A DNA stretch of 64,000 bases, from the NCBI RefSeq assembly GCF_947259345.1, contig NZ_CAMYLS010000018.1, forward strand, positions 35,591 through 99,590, given 5' to 3'. The translations under genes and the position numbers were made by a program. Under the pieces are notes generated by a model that was not told the DNA's origin, searched no databases, and saw only the letters and a list, made by a program, of their open reading frames with translations. Source of the stretch: an uncultured Maricaulis sp. GTDB taxonomy: Bacteria > Pseudomonadota > Alphaproteobacteria > Caulobacterales > Maricaulaceae. The stretch's first letter is position 1. Each line of letters opens with the position of its first letter. Below, one piece after another: positions 35,820-46,018 of the stretch.

Positions 35820-38483
35820 ATGTACCGCGCCATTTTTGCTGCCAGCCTTGCCGTCATCACCGCTTGCGGAGGCGCCTTGGCGCAGACGACGCCCTTCGAG
35901 ACCCGCTATGATCCGGCCATCCCGGATTCCCGAGCGGCTTTCGGCTATGGGTTTGGCGAGGAAATCACGCCGCCCGAGGACGCGATCGACTATCTCTACA
36001 CGCTTGAGGCCGCCGCGCCGGACCGGGTCGAAGTGGTTGAATACGCCCGAAGCTGGGAAGGCCGTCCGCTCGCCTATGCCGTGATTGCGAGCCCCGACAC
36101 GCTGGCCCGTGTTGACGAGATCCAGTCCGGTCTTGCCAGCCTCGCCGACCCGCGCGGCCTTGATGCGGCCAGTCGCGCCTCGCTGATCGCAGAATTGCCG
36201 GCGGTGGTCTGGCTGTCCTACGGCGTGCACGGCAACGAAATCTCCTCGACAGATGCCGGTTTGCGCACGGCCTATCACCTGCTGGCAGCGCAGGATGACC
36301 CGATCGTCGAGACGATTTTCGAGAACACGATTGTCGTCGTCGACCCGACCCAGAATCCCGATGGCCGCAACCGTTTCATCCAGAGTTTCCGGGCCGCGCG
36401 CGGGCTGGAGTCCAGCGCTGACCGCTACACCGCCGAGCATGACGAGCCCTGGCCGGGCGGACGTTACAACCACTATCTGTTTGACCTCAATCGCGACTGG
36501 TTTGCCCGCACCCAGCCGGAAACCCGTGGCCGCACCCAGGCCATTCTCGACTGGCGACCGGTCGTCGTGGTGGATGCGCACGAGATGAGCGGCGACAGCA
36601 CCTATTTCTTTGCCCCCTCGGCCGAGCCCTTCAATCCGGAAATCGTGCAATCCCAGCGCGATGCCCAGGAGCTGATCGGACGCAATCACGGCAACTGGTT
36701 TGACCGCCTCGGCTATGCCTTCTTCACGCGTGAAGTCTATGACGCCTTCTATCCGGGTTATGGCGATATGTGGCCGACCCTGCAGGGCGCCGTGGCCATG
36801 ACCTATGAGCAGGGCTCGGCGCGCGGGTTGGAATGGCGCCGCCGCGACGGGTCCCTGCTGACCTATGGCGATGGGGTGGACCACCACTTCGTGGCCAGCA
36901 TTTCCACAGCCCAGGTCGTCGCTGAAAACCGCGAGCGCTTCCTGTCAGACTTTGTCGCCTTCCGCGACAGCGCGGCAAGCAGTTCAACTGATCCGCAGGC
37001 GATGATGCTGTCCCTGAGCGGCAATCGCTGGGGCGCGGAACGCATGGCCCGGAATCTCGCCGCGCAGGGCATTGAGGTCGGCCGCGTCGCACCCGGCGTC
37101 TCGGCCTGTGGCGCCCGCTTTGAGGAGGGCGGTTTCCTGGTCCGCTTTGATCAGCCGGCCGGGCGCCTGGCCCGGACCCTGTTGGTGCCGACCACAGACC
37201 TGCCCGCCGATTTCATGGCCGAGCAGGAACGGCGGCGTGCCGAGGGGCTGGGACACGAGCTGTATGACGTGACCGCCTGGTCGCTGCCGCTCATGAGCAA
37301 TGTCGACGCCACATCCTGCCGTCGTACGCCGCCTATCTCGACCGAGGCGGTGGAGCCGGAAGCCCCGATTGAACGGGTGACCACGGACCACAGCGCTGAC
37401 TGGGGTTATGTCATTCCCTGGACCGATGCCGGCCAGGCCCGGCTCGTCGCCGCGCTCGGGCGCGAAGGCGTGATGATGCGGACCAGTGACCTGGCCTTCC
37501 GGATCGGAGATCGCCGTTTCCCGCGCGGCTCTGTCGTCATTCCGCGCCATGGCGCACCGGAGGATCTTGATGCCTTGATCAGCCGCCTCGCGGCCGAGAG
37601 CGGGGCGCATTTCGAGGGCATGGAGTCGAGCTGGGTTGATGAAGGCCCCAATCCGGGCAGCGGCAATTTCCTGACCCTGCGCGCGCCCAGCGTCGCCATG
37701 CTGTGGGACGAGGGTACGGACCCGACGTCCGCCGGTGCGACCCGCTATGTTCTCGAACGCCGCTATGACATTCCGGTCTCGGTGATCCGGACCGGATCGG
37801 TCAGCCGCGCCCAGCTGGACAATTACGATGTGCTGATCATCCCCGAGCAGGGCTGGACGGGCCTGTCCGGTGCGCTGGGCAGTTCGGGGACTGCCGCCAT
37901 CCGCACCTATGTGCGCGGCGGTGGCATCCTGGTTGGTCTGGGCGATGCCACCCGCTGGCTGGCCGATTCCGATACCGGCCTGATCCCGGCCCAGCGCGAG
38001 CGAGCCGCCGATGCCCCGCGCGACGCGTCTGCCGGGTCCGGCGAGATCGTCGATGGTACGGTGCTGGCCAATGAGGGCGAGTTGCAGGTCCTCGAGGCGG
38101 AAGCGGGAGCCTTGCCCGAATCCTCGCCGGGGGCCCTTGTCAATGTTGAGGCCAACACCAATGCCTGGATGTCGGCTGGATATACGGATGGTGCCGCGGC
38201 GCTGGTGATGGGGTCGGATATCTATGCCCCGGTCTCGATGGGCGATGCGACGACCGCGCTGCGCTTTGCCGCGCGTGAGGAGCTGCTCGCCGGCGGCTAT
38301 CTCTGGGAGGAGTATGCCGACCAGCTGGCGCTGAAGCCTTTCGTCCTGTCGACCCGTCAGGGCGCCGGTCAGGTCGTGGCCATCACGCAATCACCGACAA
38401 CGCGCGCCTATCTCGAAGGGCTGGACCTTCTGCTCCTGAACGCGGTACTCCTCGGGCCGGCACACTCTCGCGCCCTGCGCTGA
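35820..38483 (+). CDS. Exported M14-family zinc carboxypeptidase-like protein
   Basis: An 887-residue secreted protein with a signal peptide ending GALA. The M14 peptidase domain (about 35-340) shows HGNE (His137, Glu140) as zinc ligands, NPDGRNRF, DAHE with His254 as third ligand, and YEQGS with Glu330 as catalytic base. The roughly 550 residues after it include a class I glutamine-amidotransferase-like region, IPVSVIRTGSVSRAQLDNYDVLIIPEQGW, as seen in large bacterial M14 proteins. It should act on peptides in the periplasm or outside; exact specificity is unknown. GGGGGG upstream of the ATG is a ribosome site. It follows the sulfatase by 73 bases and precedes a metallo-beta-lactamase-fold gene by 68. 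Confidence 0.9.
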   Translation: MYRAIFAASLAVITACGGALAQTTPFETRYDPAIPDSRAAFGYGFGEEITPPEDAIDYLYTLEAAAPDRVEVVEYARSWEGRPLAYAVIASPDTLARVDEIQSGLASLADPRGLDAASRASLIAELPAVVWLSYGVHGNEISSTDAGLRTAYHLLAAQDDPIVETIFENTIVVVDPTQNPDGRNRFIQSFRAARGLESSADRYTAEHDEPWPGGRYNHYLFDLNRDWFARTQPETRGRTQAILDWRPVVVVDAHEMSGDSTYFFAPSAEPFNPEIVQSQRDAQELIGRNHGNWFDRLGYAFFTREVYDAFYPGYGDMWPTLQGAVAMTYEQGSARGLEWRRRDGSLLTYGDGVDHHFVASISTAQVVAENRERFLSDFVAFRDSAASSSTDPQAMMLSLSGNRWGAERMARNLAAQGIEVGRVAPGVSACGARFEEGGFLVRFDQPAGRLARTLLVPTTDLPADFMAEQERRRAEGLGHELYDVTAWSLPLMSNVDATSCRRTPPISTEAVEPEAPIERVTTDHSADWGYVIPWTDAGQARLVAALGREGVMMRTSDLAFRIGDRRFPRGSVVIPRHGAPEDLDALISRLAAESGAHFEGMESSWVDEGPNPGSGNFLTLRAPSVAMLWDEGTDPTSAGATRYVLERRYDIPVSVIRTGSVSRAQLDNYDVLIIPEQGWTGLSGALGSSGTAAIRTYVRGGGILVGLGDATRWLADSDTGLIPAQRERAADAPRDASAGSGEIVDGTVLANEGELQVLEAEAGALPESSPGALVNVEANTNAWMSAGYTDGAAALVMGSDIYAPVSMGDATTALRFAAREELLAGGYLWEEYADQLALKPFVLSTRQGAGQVVAITQSPTTRAYLEGLDLLLLNAVLLGPAHSRALR

Positions 38484-38551
38484 GGATTTCGGGCAAACGG
38501 TTTCAATCAGGTCGCGGCGCCTTGGCGCCGTGACCGGTGACGGAGTTTGCA

Positions 38552-39451
38552 ATGATGACATGGCGTGCCGGGTATTCCGGCCTTGCAGTGGCGCTGCTGG
38601 CGGCCACGCTTCTTTCCCCCCTTTCCGCTTCTGCCCAGGGCGCGCCGGACTTCTCCCCAATGGCCTTGGCCGACAATCTCGATTTCCTGCGCGCCAATAC
38701 GCCGGTCGGGAATCCCTCGACCCTGCTTTATCGCGGTGAGGGTTTTGTGCTGGTTGTCGATCCGGGGCTCGAGCACACGGCGGAGCTGCTTTCCGAGACG
38801 GTGGCAGGCGAACTGGGAGAGGGGACGCTCTATGCGGTCACCACCCACGCCCACCGGGACCATATGGACGCCGCCCCGGCCCTGCCGCGTCCGCTCGTCC
38901 AGATCGCGACCGCGCATCAGTTCGACGATCTGCCCGTCCAGCCGGGGATGACGCGCCTCGCGGTGGACGGTGAGATCTCGCTCGGTGGCGGTGCGGTCCG
39001 GATCGGGAACTTCCCGAACGCCGCTGCCCATACCGGAGGTGATCTCTGGATCCATTTCCCGGACGCGGGTGTGCTGGCCGTGGGCGATCATTTCTTCCTC
39101 GACCGCTACCCTATCATTGACGTCGCCGGCGGCGGCGATCCGGCGGGCTATTTCGCCAATATCGACTGGATGGTCGAGACCTTCCCGGCGGAGACACGCG
39201 TCGTCCCGGGCCATTCGACATTCGGGCCCGCCGCGCCGCGTGTGGCAACACTGGGCGACCTCGCGAGCTGGGCTGCCGAGCTGCGAAACTCGGTCTCAGT
39301 GATCCGACAGATGGCGGCGCAGGGTCTGAGCGAGGCCGAGATCGTCGAGGCCGGCTTGGGGCCGCGTTTCGTCCATCTGAACGAACGCCCCCGCTTTGTC
39401 TCGGAAGAGCGCTGGATCGGCTTCGTCCTGGCCAATCCGCCGCAGCGCTAG
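38552..39451 (+). CDS. Exported metallo-beta-lactamase-fold hydrolase
   Basis: A 299-residue secreted protein with a signal peptide ending ASAQG. The fold's motif appears as TTHAHRDHMDA (H-x-H-x-D-H), with a later AAAHTGGDLWIHFPDAGVLAVGDHF carrying the next His and Asp, and VPGHSTFG the final His. The arrangement resembles class B-like and quorum-lactonase-like MBL hydrolases, but the substrate cannot be assigned. I chose ATG 38552, six bases after GGAG (38542-38545); a GTG at 38537 is also open. It is the third gene in a row encoding an exported hydrolase and converges on the ABC-F gene with a three-base gap. Confidence 0.85.
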   Translation: MMTWRAGYSGLAVALLAATLLSPLSASAQGAPDFSPMALADNLDFLRANTPVGNPSTLLYRGEGFVLVVDPGLEHTAELLSETVAGELGEGTLYAVTTHAHRDHMDAAPALPRPLVQIATAHQFDDLPVQPGMTRLAVDGEISLGGGAVRIGNFPNAAAHTGGDLWIHFPDAGVLAVGDHFFLDRYPIIDVAGGGDPAGYFANIDWMVETFPAETRVVPGHSTFGPAAPRVATLGDLASWAAELRNSVSVIRQMAAQGLSEAEIVEAGLGPRFVHLNERPRFVSEERWIGFVLANPPQR

Positions 39452-39454
39452 CGC

Positions 39455-41278
39455 CTAGCCCTCGCCCTCAATCTCTTCGCGCAGGGCTTCCAGTTCCAGC
39501 CAGCGGTCTTCCTTGTCGGCCCGCTCCTGCATGGCAGCGCCGAGGCGTTCGGAAACCTTTGTGAAGCGGGCGCTATCGGCGAACAGGGCCGGATCGGCCA
39601 TTTCGGTTTCCAGTCGGGCGATCTCCTCGCTCAGCGCGTCGATCTCGCCGGGCAGGAGTTTGAGGGCGTAGCGATCCTTGTTGGCCATGCGCTTGCGGTC
39701 CGGCTTGGACTGGGCGGCTTGGGCTGCCGCCTTTGACCCGGCCTTGCCGCCTGAGGCCTTGCCGCCCGTCTTGTCGAGCGCGCTGACGCCGGCGCCGCGT
39801 TGGGTGACCATATCGCCATAACCACCGGCATATTCCTGCCAGATGCCATCGCCTTCCGAGACGATGACGGACGTGCAGCAGCGGTCGAGAAAGTCCCGGT
39901 CGTGGGAGACCAGGAAGACCGTGCCGGCATAGTCCGAGATCAGGCCCTGCAGGAGATCGAGCGTCTCCAGGTCGAGATCATTGGTCGGTTCGTCGAGCAC
40001 GAGGAGATTGGACGGCAGGGCCAGGGCACGGGCCAGCATGACCCGGGCCCGCTCACCGCCCGAGAGAACATGGACCGGCGTGTTGGCCTGTTCCGGCGGG
40101 AAGAGGAAGTCCTTCATATAGGCCATGACATGCTTGGTCTTGCCGGCGACTTCGACCTGGTTGCCCGAGCCTTGGGTGAGTGCTTCCGACAGGGTCCAGT
40201 CATCCTTGAGAGCCAGGCGCTTTTGGTCGAGCGAGGCAATTTCAAGCTTGGTGCCGAGCCGGACCGAGCCCTCATCCGGGGCCAGCTGGCCGGTCAGGAT
40301 GTTCAGGAGCGTCGTCTTGCCGGCGCCATTGGGACCGACCAGGCCGATGCGGGCATGGCGGGCAATCTTGGTCGAGAAATCCTTGACGATGGCCCGGTCG
40401 CCATAGCTCAGCGAGACCGATTTCGCCTCGGCCACCAGCTTGCCGGAGGCGTCGGCCTCGGTGCTTTCCAGCTTCACTGTACCTTGCGGTCCGCGATGAT
40501 CGCGGCGTTGTTGCTTGAGCGCGTTGAGCTCGCCCAGGCGGCGGACATTGCGCTTGCGCCGGGCGGTGACGCCATAGCGCAGCCAGTCTTCCTCGCGGAC
40601 GATCTTGCGGTCGAGCTTGTGCAGCTCGTCCTGTTCCTGCTCCAGCACCGTGTCGCGCCAGGCCTCGAAGGCACCGAAACCCTTGTCCAGCTGCCGGGTC
40701 TGGCCACGATCGAGCCAGACGGTCTTGCGGGTCAGGTTTTCCAGGAAGCGGCGGTCGTGGCTGATCAGGACGAGGGCGGAGCGGCAATGACGCAGCTCCT
40801 CCTCCAGCCACTCGATCGCCGGCAGGTCGAGATGGTTGGTCGGCTCGTCGAGCAGCAGGATGTCCGGATCCGGTGCCAGGGCGCGGACCAGCGCCGCGCG
40901 GCGCGCTTCCCCGCCGGACACTTCGCCGGGTATCTCCTCACCGGTCAGGCCCAGCTTTTCCAGCAGATAGTCGGCGCGATAATCCGCATCGCCTGGCGCC
41001 AGCCCGGCCATCACATACTCGCGCAAGGTGGCGTGACCAGTCAGATCCGGATCCTGTTCCAGATAGCGGACGGTGGCGCTGGGGTGGACGAAACGGTCGC
41101 CCTCATCCGCCTCAACCTGACCGGCGGCGACCTTGAGCAAGGTCGATTTGCCCGATCCATTTCGCCCGACAAGGCACAGGCGTTCGCCTTCCTCGACCTG
41201 CAATTCGGCCCCCGCGAGCAGCGGTGTGACCCCGAAGGTGAGGTGGATGTTCTGAAGCGTGAGAAGCGGTGGAGCCAT
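39455..41278 (-). CDS. uup: ABC-F family ATPase (Uup-type)
   Basis: A 607-residue protein with two ABC ATPase domains and no membrane helices. The first has GRNGSGKSTLLK (Walker A), SGGEARRAALVRAL (signature) and ILLLDEPTNHLDLPAIEWLE. The second has GPNGAGKTTLLN, SGGERARVMLARAL and LLVLDEPTNDLDLETLDLL. A basic linker between them and a C-terminal coiled coil (about 540-605, RLETEMADPALFADSARFTKVSERL) are Uup-like. ABC-F proteins act on the ribosome or on branched DNA, not in transport. I chose the ATG at 41278 (MAPPLLTLQNI); starts up to 41347 are open but not conserved-looking. Confidence 0.9.
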   Translation of the reverse strand: MAPPLLTLQNIHLTFGVTPLLAGAELQVEEGERLCLVGRNGSGKSTLLKVAAGQVEADEGDRFVHPSATVRYLEQDPDLTGHATLREYVMAGLAPGDADYRADYLLEKLGLTGEEIPGEVSGGEARRAALVRALAPDPDILLLDEPTNHLDLPAIEWLEEELRHCRSALVLISHDRRFLENLTRKTVWLDRGQTRQLDKGFGAFEAWRDTVLEQEQDELHKLDRKIVREEDWLRYGVTARRKRNVRRLGELNALKQQRRDHRGPQGTVKLESTEADASGKLVAEAKSVSLSYGDRAIVKDFSTKIARHARIGLVGPNGAGKTTLLNILTGQLAPDEGSVRLGTKLEIASLDQKRLALKDDWTLSEALTQGSGNQVEVAGKTKHVMAYMKDFLFPPEQANTPVHVLSGGERARVMLARALALPSNLLVLDEPTNDLDLETLDLLQGLISDYAGTVFLVSHDRDFLDRCCTSVIVSEGDGIWQEYAGGYGDMVTQRGAGVSALDKTGGKASGGKAGSKAAAQAAQSKPDRKRMANKDRYALKLLPGEIDALSEEIARLETEMADPALFADSARFTKVSERLGAAMQERADKEDRWLELEALREEIEGEG

Positions 41279-41474
41279 GAGCCATCGCATACTAGTCCGC
41301 GGCTCGCCGGTCACCCGTTTCCGGCAGGATTTCGCTAGGGGGGACAATCCGCTCTCAGCGTCCCTCTAGCGCCAATCCTGAACAAAGCCTCATTTGCGCC
41401 ATAATCGGGCGAGGCCTAGGCTTGGTCCAAAGCGATTTCAGAGGGACGCCGGCGCGAGCGGGCGAGGGACACAT

Positions 41475-42362
41475 ATGCTGACGATCAATAATCTCACCAA
41501 GACTTATGGCAATGGCGTGCGCGCCATGGACGGGGTCACGCTGGACATACCCAAAGGCATGTTCGGCCTCTTGGGCCCGAACGGCGCCGGCAAGTCGACG
41601 CTGATGCGCACGCTGGCGACCCTGCAGGCGCCGGACAGCGGTACGGCGACTTTTGATGAGATCGATATCGTCAAGGATCCCAAGGCGCTGCGCGCCACGC
41701 TGGGCTATCTGCCGCAGGATTTCGGCGTCTATCCGCGCATGTCGGCGCGGGCCATGCTCGACCATCTCGCCGTCCTCAAGGGTCTGACCAATGCCAAGGA
41801 GCGCAAACAGGTCGTCGAAGCCCTGCTGGAACAGACCAATCTCTCCCAGCATGCCAAGAAGTCCGTCGCCTCCTATTCCGGCGGCATGCGCCAGCGCTTC
41901 GGTATCGCCCAGGCTCTCCTGGGTGATCCGCAGCTGATCATCGTCGACGAGCCGACCGCTGGTCTCGACCCGGAAGAGCGCAACCGTTTCCACAATCTCC
42001 TCTCGGAAATCGGCGAGAATGTCGTGGTCATCCTGTCGACCCATATCGTCGAGGACGTCGCCGACCTCTGCCCGAAAATGGCGATCATGAACCAGGGCAA
42101 GATTGTCGCCCAGGGCGTTCCGGCCGATCTGGTCAAGGCGCTTGAGGGCAAGGTGTGGTCCAAGACCGCCGCCAAGTCCGATCTCGCCGAACTGCGCACC
42201 CGCCACAATGTCATCTCCGAACGCCTGACCATGGGTCAGGTGATGATCCGCGTGCTGGCCGACAGCCAGCCGGGCGATGATTTCGCCGCGGCGACGCCGG
42301 ATCTGGAAGATGTGTATTTCTCGACCATCCGCGGCGGCCAGTCCGACGCGGCGGCCGCGTAA
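41475..42362 (+). CDS. ABC transporter ATP-binding protein (ABC-2 type)
   Basis: A 295-residue ATPase. GLLGPNGAGKSTLMRTLA is Walker A, YLPQDFGVYPRMSARAML holds the Q-loop, YSGGMRQRFGIAQALLGDP is the signature and LIIVDEPTAGLDPEERNRF is Walker B. It is followed 28 bases later by the 1200-residue permease/peptidase, with which it forms a transporter. The Q-loop sequence with F-G-V-Y is typical of ABC-2 exporters of peptides, antibiotics or copper chaperone-like NosF. The ATG at 41475 has GAGGGAC upstream. The exported substrate is unknown. Confidence 0.92.
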   Translation: MLTINNLTKTYGNGVRAMDGVTLDIPKGMFGLLGPNGAGKSTLMRTLATLQAPDSGTATFDEIDIVKDPKALRATLGYLPQDFGVYPRMSARAMLDHLAVLKGLTNAKERKQVVEALLEQTNLSQHAKKSVASYSGGMRQRFGIAQALLGDPQLIIVDEPTAGLDPEERNRFHNLLSEIGENVVVILSTHIVEDVADLCPKMAIMNQGKIVAQGVPADLVKALEGKVWSKTAAKSDLAELRTRHNVISERLTMGQVMIRVLADSQPGDDFAAATPDLEDVYFSTIRGGQSDAAAA

Positions 42363-42390
42363 GTCTCAACCCAGCTGAAAGGAGCACATC

Positions 42391-45300
42391 ATGCTCTCCA
42401 AGATCGCCGGGTTCGAGATCCGCTACCAGCTTTTCTCTCCCGTTTTCATCGCGGTTTTCGCGATCTTCTTCCTCCTCGTCTATGGCGGGGTCACGATCGA
42501 CAATATCCAGGTCGGTGGCGGTGGCGCGACCAATATCAACTCGCCCAACGCCCTCACCATCAATGTCCTGATCTTTTCGCTCTTCGGCGGCCTGATCCCG
42601 GTGGCCTTCCTGTCCTCCGGCGTGATCCGGGATCGGAGTTTCAAGACCGAGGAGCTCTTCTTCTCGCGTCCGATCAAGGAGTTCGACTTTGTCCTTGGCC
42701 GTTTCATTGGCGGTTTTCTGGCAACGGCGCTGTGCTTCGCCAGCGTCCCGCTGGCCTTCCTGATCGGCTCGGTCATGCCCTGGCTGGACCAGGAATTGAT
42801 CGGCCCGACGCGGCTGGACTGGTTCGTCTATGTCTATCTGGCCTTCGGCCTGGTGAATATGTGGGTGGTCGGGACAATCCTGTTCACGGTCGCCAATTTC
42901 ACGCGCTCGACCATGCTGGTCTGGGCCGGATTTGTTGGTCTGCTTGTATTGTATTTTGTTGGTTCAGCCATTGCCGGTCAGGAACCGACCCTGCGCGAGA
43001 CCCTCGCTCTGATTGACCCCTTCGGCTTCAACACATTCGGTGAGGCGACGCGTTACTGGACGGCGTTCGAACAGAACAGCCAGGTGGTACCGTTCGAAGG
43101 CACGCTGCTGGCCAATCGCCTGATGTGGATCGGGATTGGTCTCGCATTATTGATCGTCAATCTCGTGACTTTCCGCTTCCGTCGCGGCAATGCCGGTGGA
43201 GGCGCCAAGCGCAAGTCGGCCGTGGCTGCCAAGGGTGCAAGCCATGCCATCACGGATATCGAGCTGCCGCGGGCCACGCCCAATCTGGGCGGCTCGGCAT
43301 CGCGCCAGCAATTTGCGGCGCGGGTCGGCTTCGAAGTGAAGGGCGTCGTGCTCAATATCGCCTTCTGGATCATTCTGGCCCTCGGCCTGTTCAACACGAT
43401 CCCGGGCTTCTTCCTTGCCAATGGCATTTACGGGACCGACAATTTCCCGGTCACGCGCGTGATCATGAACACGATCAACGGGGCCTATTCGATCATCCCG
43501 ATCGTGATCGTGATCTATTACGCAGCCGAACTGATGTGGCGCGAGCGCCGTTTCGGTTTCAACGAAATTACCGACTCCACGCCGACGGAAAGCTGGGTCT
43601 TCATCACCGCGAAATTCGTGTCGATGGCGGTGGTGATTACTTCACTGGCCGTGGTCGCTGTCGTGGCCGGCATGCTGTCGCAGCTGGCCATGGGCTATAC
43701 GGGTCTGGAAATCGGCCAGTACGCCATACGCGGTGTGATGGAGCTCATCATCCCGTCCGTCCTGTTGTCAGCCCTGGCGATTTTCTTCCAGGTCGTGCTG
43801 AACAATCGCTGGCTCGGCATGGCGGCGATGCTGGTTTATTTCATCGCGACGCTGGTGATGAGCCAGATCGGGTTTGACCATAATCTCTACCAGTTCGGTG
43901 CCCTGCCGGGCGCGCCTTACTCCGACATGAACGGATATGGCCATTTCCTCGGCATTTCGCTCTGGTTCACCGCTTATTGGAGCTTCTGGGCCCTCTTGCT
44001 GATGGTCCTGGCCTATCAGCTGTGGAGCCGGGGCGCCCTGAGCCCGATCTTCCAGCGCGTCGGTCGAATGGTGTCAGGCTATTCGCCCGCCACCGGACTT
44101 GTCGCCATTATTGCCATTGTCGGCGCTGGCGGCACGGGTGGCTGGATTTTCTACAACACGAACATCCTCAACACCTATATTTCCGGGCCGGATGCCCGGG
44201 GGTTGGCGGCGGAGTATGAGCGTCAGTATCTGCACCTGCAGGACGTGCCGCAGCCGACGATTGTCGAGACCGCCTATGATGTCGACATCTATCCCGGTGA
44301 GCGTCGCTATACGGCGAGCGGTCATTATGTGCTGGAGAACAAGGAAGACACGGCGATCGATACGCTGTGGATCTCCTACGGCCAGGGCACGACCATACTC
44401 TCGCAGGAGATTGAAGGCGGCGAGCTGGCCTCGTCAGATGAGGGTTTCTACCTCTATTCATTCGATCTCGGCACGCCGCTCGAACCCGGTGAAACCCGGC
44501 GCTTCGACTTTGCGGTCGAGAACGCCAATCCGGGCTTCCGCAATTCGGGGAATGTGACCACCGTCAATCACAACGGCACCTTCTTCAATAATGGTCAGTC
44601 CATGCCGATCATCGGCTTTAACGGCAATTGGCGCCTGACCGACCGGCAGCAACGCCGTCGCGAAGGCCTGGAGCCGATCGAACGGGCTTTCCCGCTCGAG
44701 GATGAAACCCATTGGTATGAGAACGGGATCACCAATTCCGACTATGTGACCTTCCGTTCGGAAGTCTGCACGTCGGCGGATCAGACCGCGATCGCCCCGG
44801 GTTATCTGGAGCGGAGCTGGGAAGAGACGGGTGAGAACGGCCAGGCGCGTGCCTGTTTCGAATACGTCATGGATCGCCCGATCCTGAACTTCTACTCTTG
44901 GCTTTCGGCGGAATATGAAGTGGCGGAGCGGGAGACTGACGGTATTCTCTACCAGGTCTTCTACCATCCCGATCACGCTTGGAATGTCGAACGCATGCTG
45001 GAGGCCAGCGAGGACTCGATCGGATATTTCTCCGAACACCTCTCGCCCTATCAGTATCGCCAGTACCGCATCCTGGAATTCCCGGCCTATGCGACTTTCG
45101 CCCAGTCCTTCCCGAATACGATCCCGTATTCGGAAGGGATTGGCTTCATCGCCGATCTCTCGGACCCGCAGGACATTGATTATGTCTACTACGTGACCGC
45201 TCACGAAGCGGCGCACCAGTGGTGGGCGCATCAGGTCATGTCCGCGAATGTCCAGGGTGGCACGATGCTGATCGAGACCTTCGCCCAGTATTCGGCCCTG

Positions 45301-45993
45301 ATGATCATGCGCCAGGAATATGGCGAGGATCACATGCGTCGCTTCCTGAAGTTCGAGCTCGACAGCTATCTGTCGGGCCGGGGATCCGAAGCGATCGAGG
45401 AGCAGCCGCTCTACCGGGTCGAAAACCAGCAATACATCCATTACCGCAAGGGCTCGGTGATCATGTATGCGCTGCAGGACTATGTCGGTGAAGAGACCGT
45501 CAACCGGACCATGCAACGCCTGATCGACGAGCGGGCCTACTCGTCCGATCCTTATGCGACAACGCTGGATTTCCTGCGTATCCTGCGCGAGGAGGCCGGT
45601 CCCGAGCATGAGGCCATCATCCACGACTTCTTCGAGCGCATCGTTCTCTTTGATCTCAATGTGACCTCGGCCACGGCAAGTGAACGCGAAGATGGTCGCT
45701 GGGATGTCGTTCTGGAGGTCGAAGCTCACAAATACGAGGCCGATGGCGCCGGTGAGCAGACCGAGGAGGACATTGATTACATGATCGATATCGGTGTCTT
45801 CACGGAAAATCTCGATGATGCCTATGAGGGCAATGATCACGTGCTCTACATGGACAAGCACCGCATCAACGAGACCACGATGCGCATCGAACTGATTGTC
45901 GATGAAGAGCCGCTCTATGTCGGCATCGATCCTTACAACAAGCTGATCGACCGCAATTCGGATGATAATCTGATGCCAGTCACGATCGAGTAG
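42391..45993 (+). CDS. ABC-2 permease fused to an M1-family aminopeptidase
   Basis: A 1200-residue fusion. About residues 1-590 hold two sets of six or so transmembrane helices, as two ABC-2 permease half-units. After a further helix (TGLVAIIAIVGAGGTGGWIFY, about 570-590), residues 610-1150 are an M1-type zinc aminopeptidase. HEAAH gives His938, Glu939 and His942. The third ligand, Glu962 in TMLIETFAQYSAL, lies 19 residues after the second His, one more than in classical M1 enzymes; this spacing appears to be a feature of this subfamily. The peptidase probably faces the periplasm and trims a peptide that the ABC domain exports or imports. The AAGGAG site before the ATG and tight linkage to the ATPase support one operon. 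Confidence 0.92.
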   Translation: MLSKIAGFEIRYQLFSPVFIAVFAIFFLLVYGGVTIDNIQVGGGGATNINSPNALTINVLIFSLFGGLIPVAFLSSGVIRDRSFKTEELFFSRPIKEFDFVLGRFIGGFLATALCFASVPLAFLIGSVMPWLDQELIGPTRLDWFVYVYLAFGLVNMWVVGTILFTVANFTRSTMLVWAGFVGLLVLYFVGSAIAGQEPTLRETLALIDPFGFNTFGEATRYWTAFEQNSQVVPFEGTLLANRLMWIGIGLALLIVNLVTFRFRRGNAGGGAKRKSAVAAKGASHAITDIELPRATPNLGGSASRQQFAARVGFEVKGVVLNIAFWIILALGLFNTIPGFFLANGIYGTDNFPVTRVIMNTINGAYSIIPIVIVIYYAAELMWRERRFGFNEITDSTPTESWVFITAKFVSMAVVITSLAVVAVVAGMLSQLAMGYTGLEIGQYAIRGVMELIIPSVLLSALAIFFQVVLNNRWLGMAAMLVYFIATLVMSQIGFDHNLYQFGALPGAPYSDMNGYGHFLGISLWFTAYWSFWALLLMVLAYQLWSRGALSPIFQRVGRMVSGYSPATGLVAIIAIVGAGGTGGWIFYNTNILNTYISGPDARGLAAEYERQYLHLQDVPQPTIVETAYDVDIYPGERRYTASGHYVLENKEDTAIDTLWISYGQGTTILSQEIEGGELASSDEGFYLYSFDLGTPLEPGETRRFDFAVENANPGFRNSGNVTTVNHNGTFFNNGQSMPIIGFNGNWRLTDRQQRRREGLEPIERAFPLEDETHWYENGITNSDYVTFRSEVCTSADQTAIAPGYLERSWEETGENGQARACFEYVMDRPILNFYSWLSAEYEVAERETDGILYQVFYHPDHAWNVERMLEASEDSIGYFSEHLSPYQYRQYRILEFPAYATFAQSFPNTIPYSEGIGFIADLSDPQDIDYVYYVTAHEAAHQWWAHQVMSANVQGGTMLIETFAQYSALMIMRQEYGEDHMRRFLKFELDSYLSGRGSEAIEEQPLYRVENQQYIHYRKGSVIMYALQDYVGEETVNRTMQRLIDERAYSSDPYATTLDFLRILREEAGPEHEAIIHDFFERIVLFDLNVTSATASEREDGRWDVVLEVEAHKYEADGAGEQTEEDIDYMIDIGVFTENLDDAYEGNDHVLYMDKHRINETTMRIELIVDEEPLYVGIDPYNKLIDRNSDDNLMPVTIE

Positions 45994-46018
45994 ACCGGTC
46001 TTTCAACCGGATCGGGAG

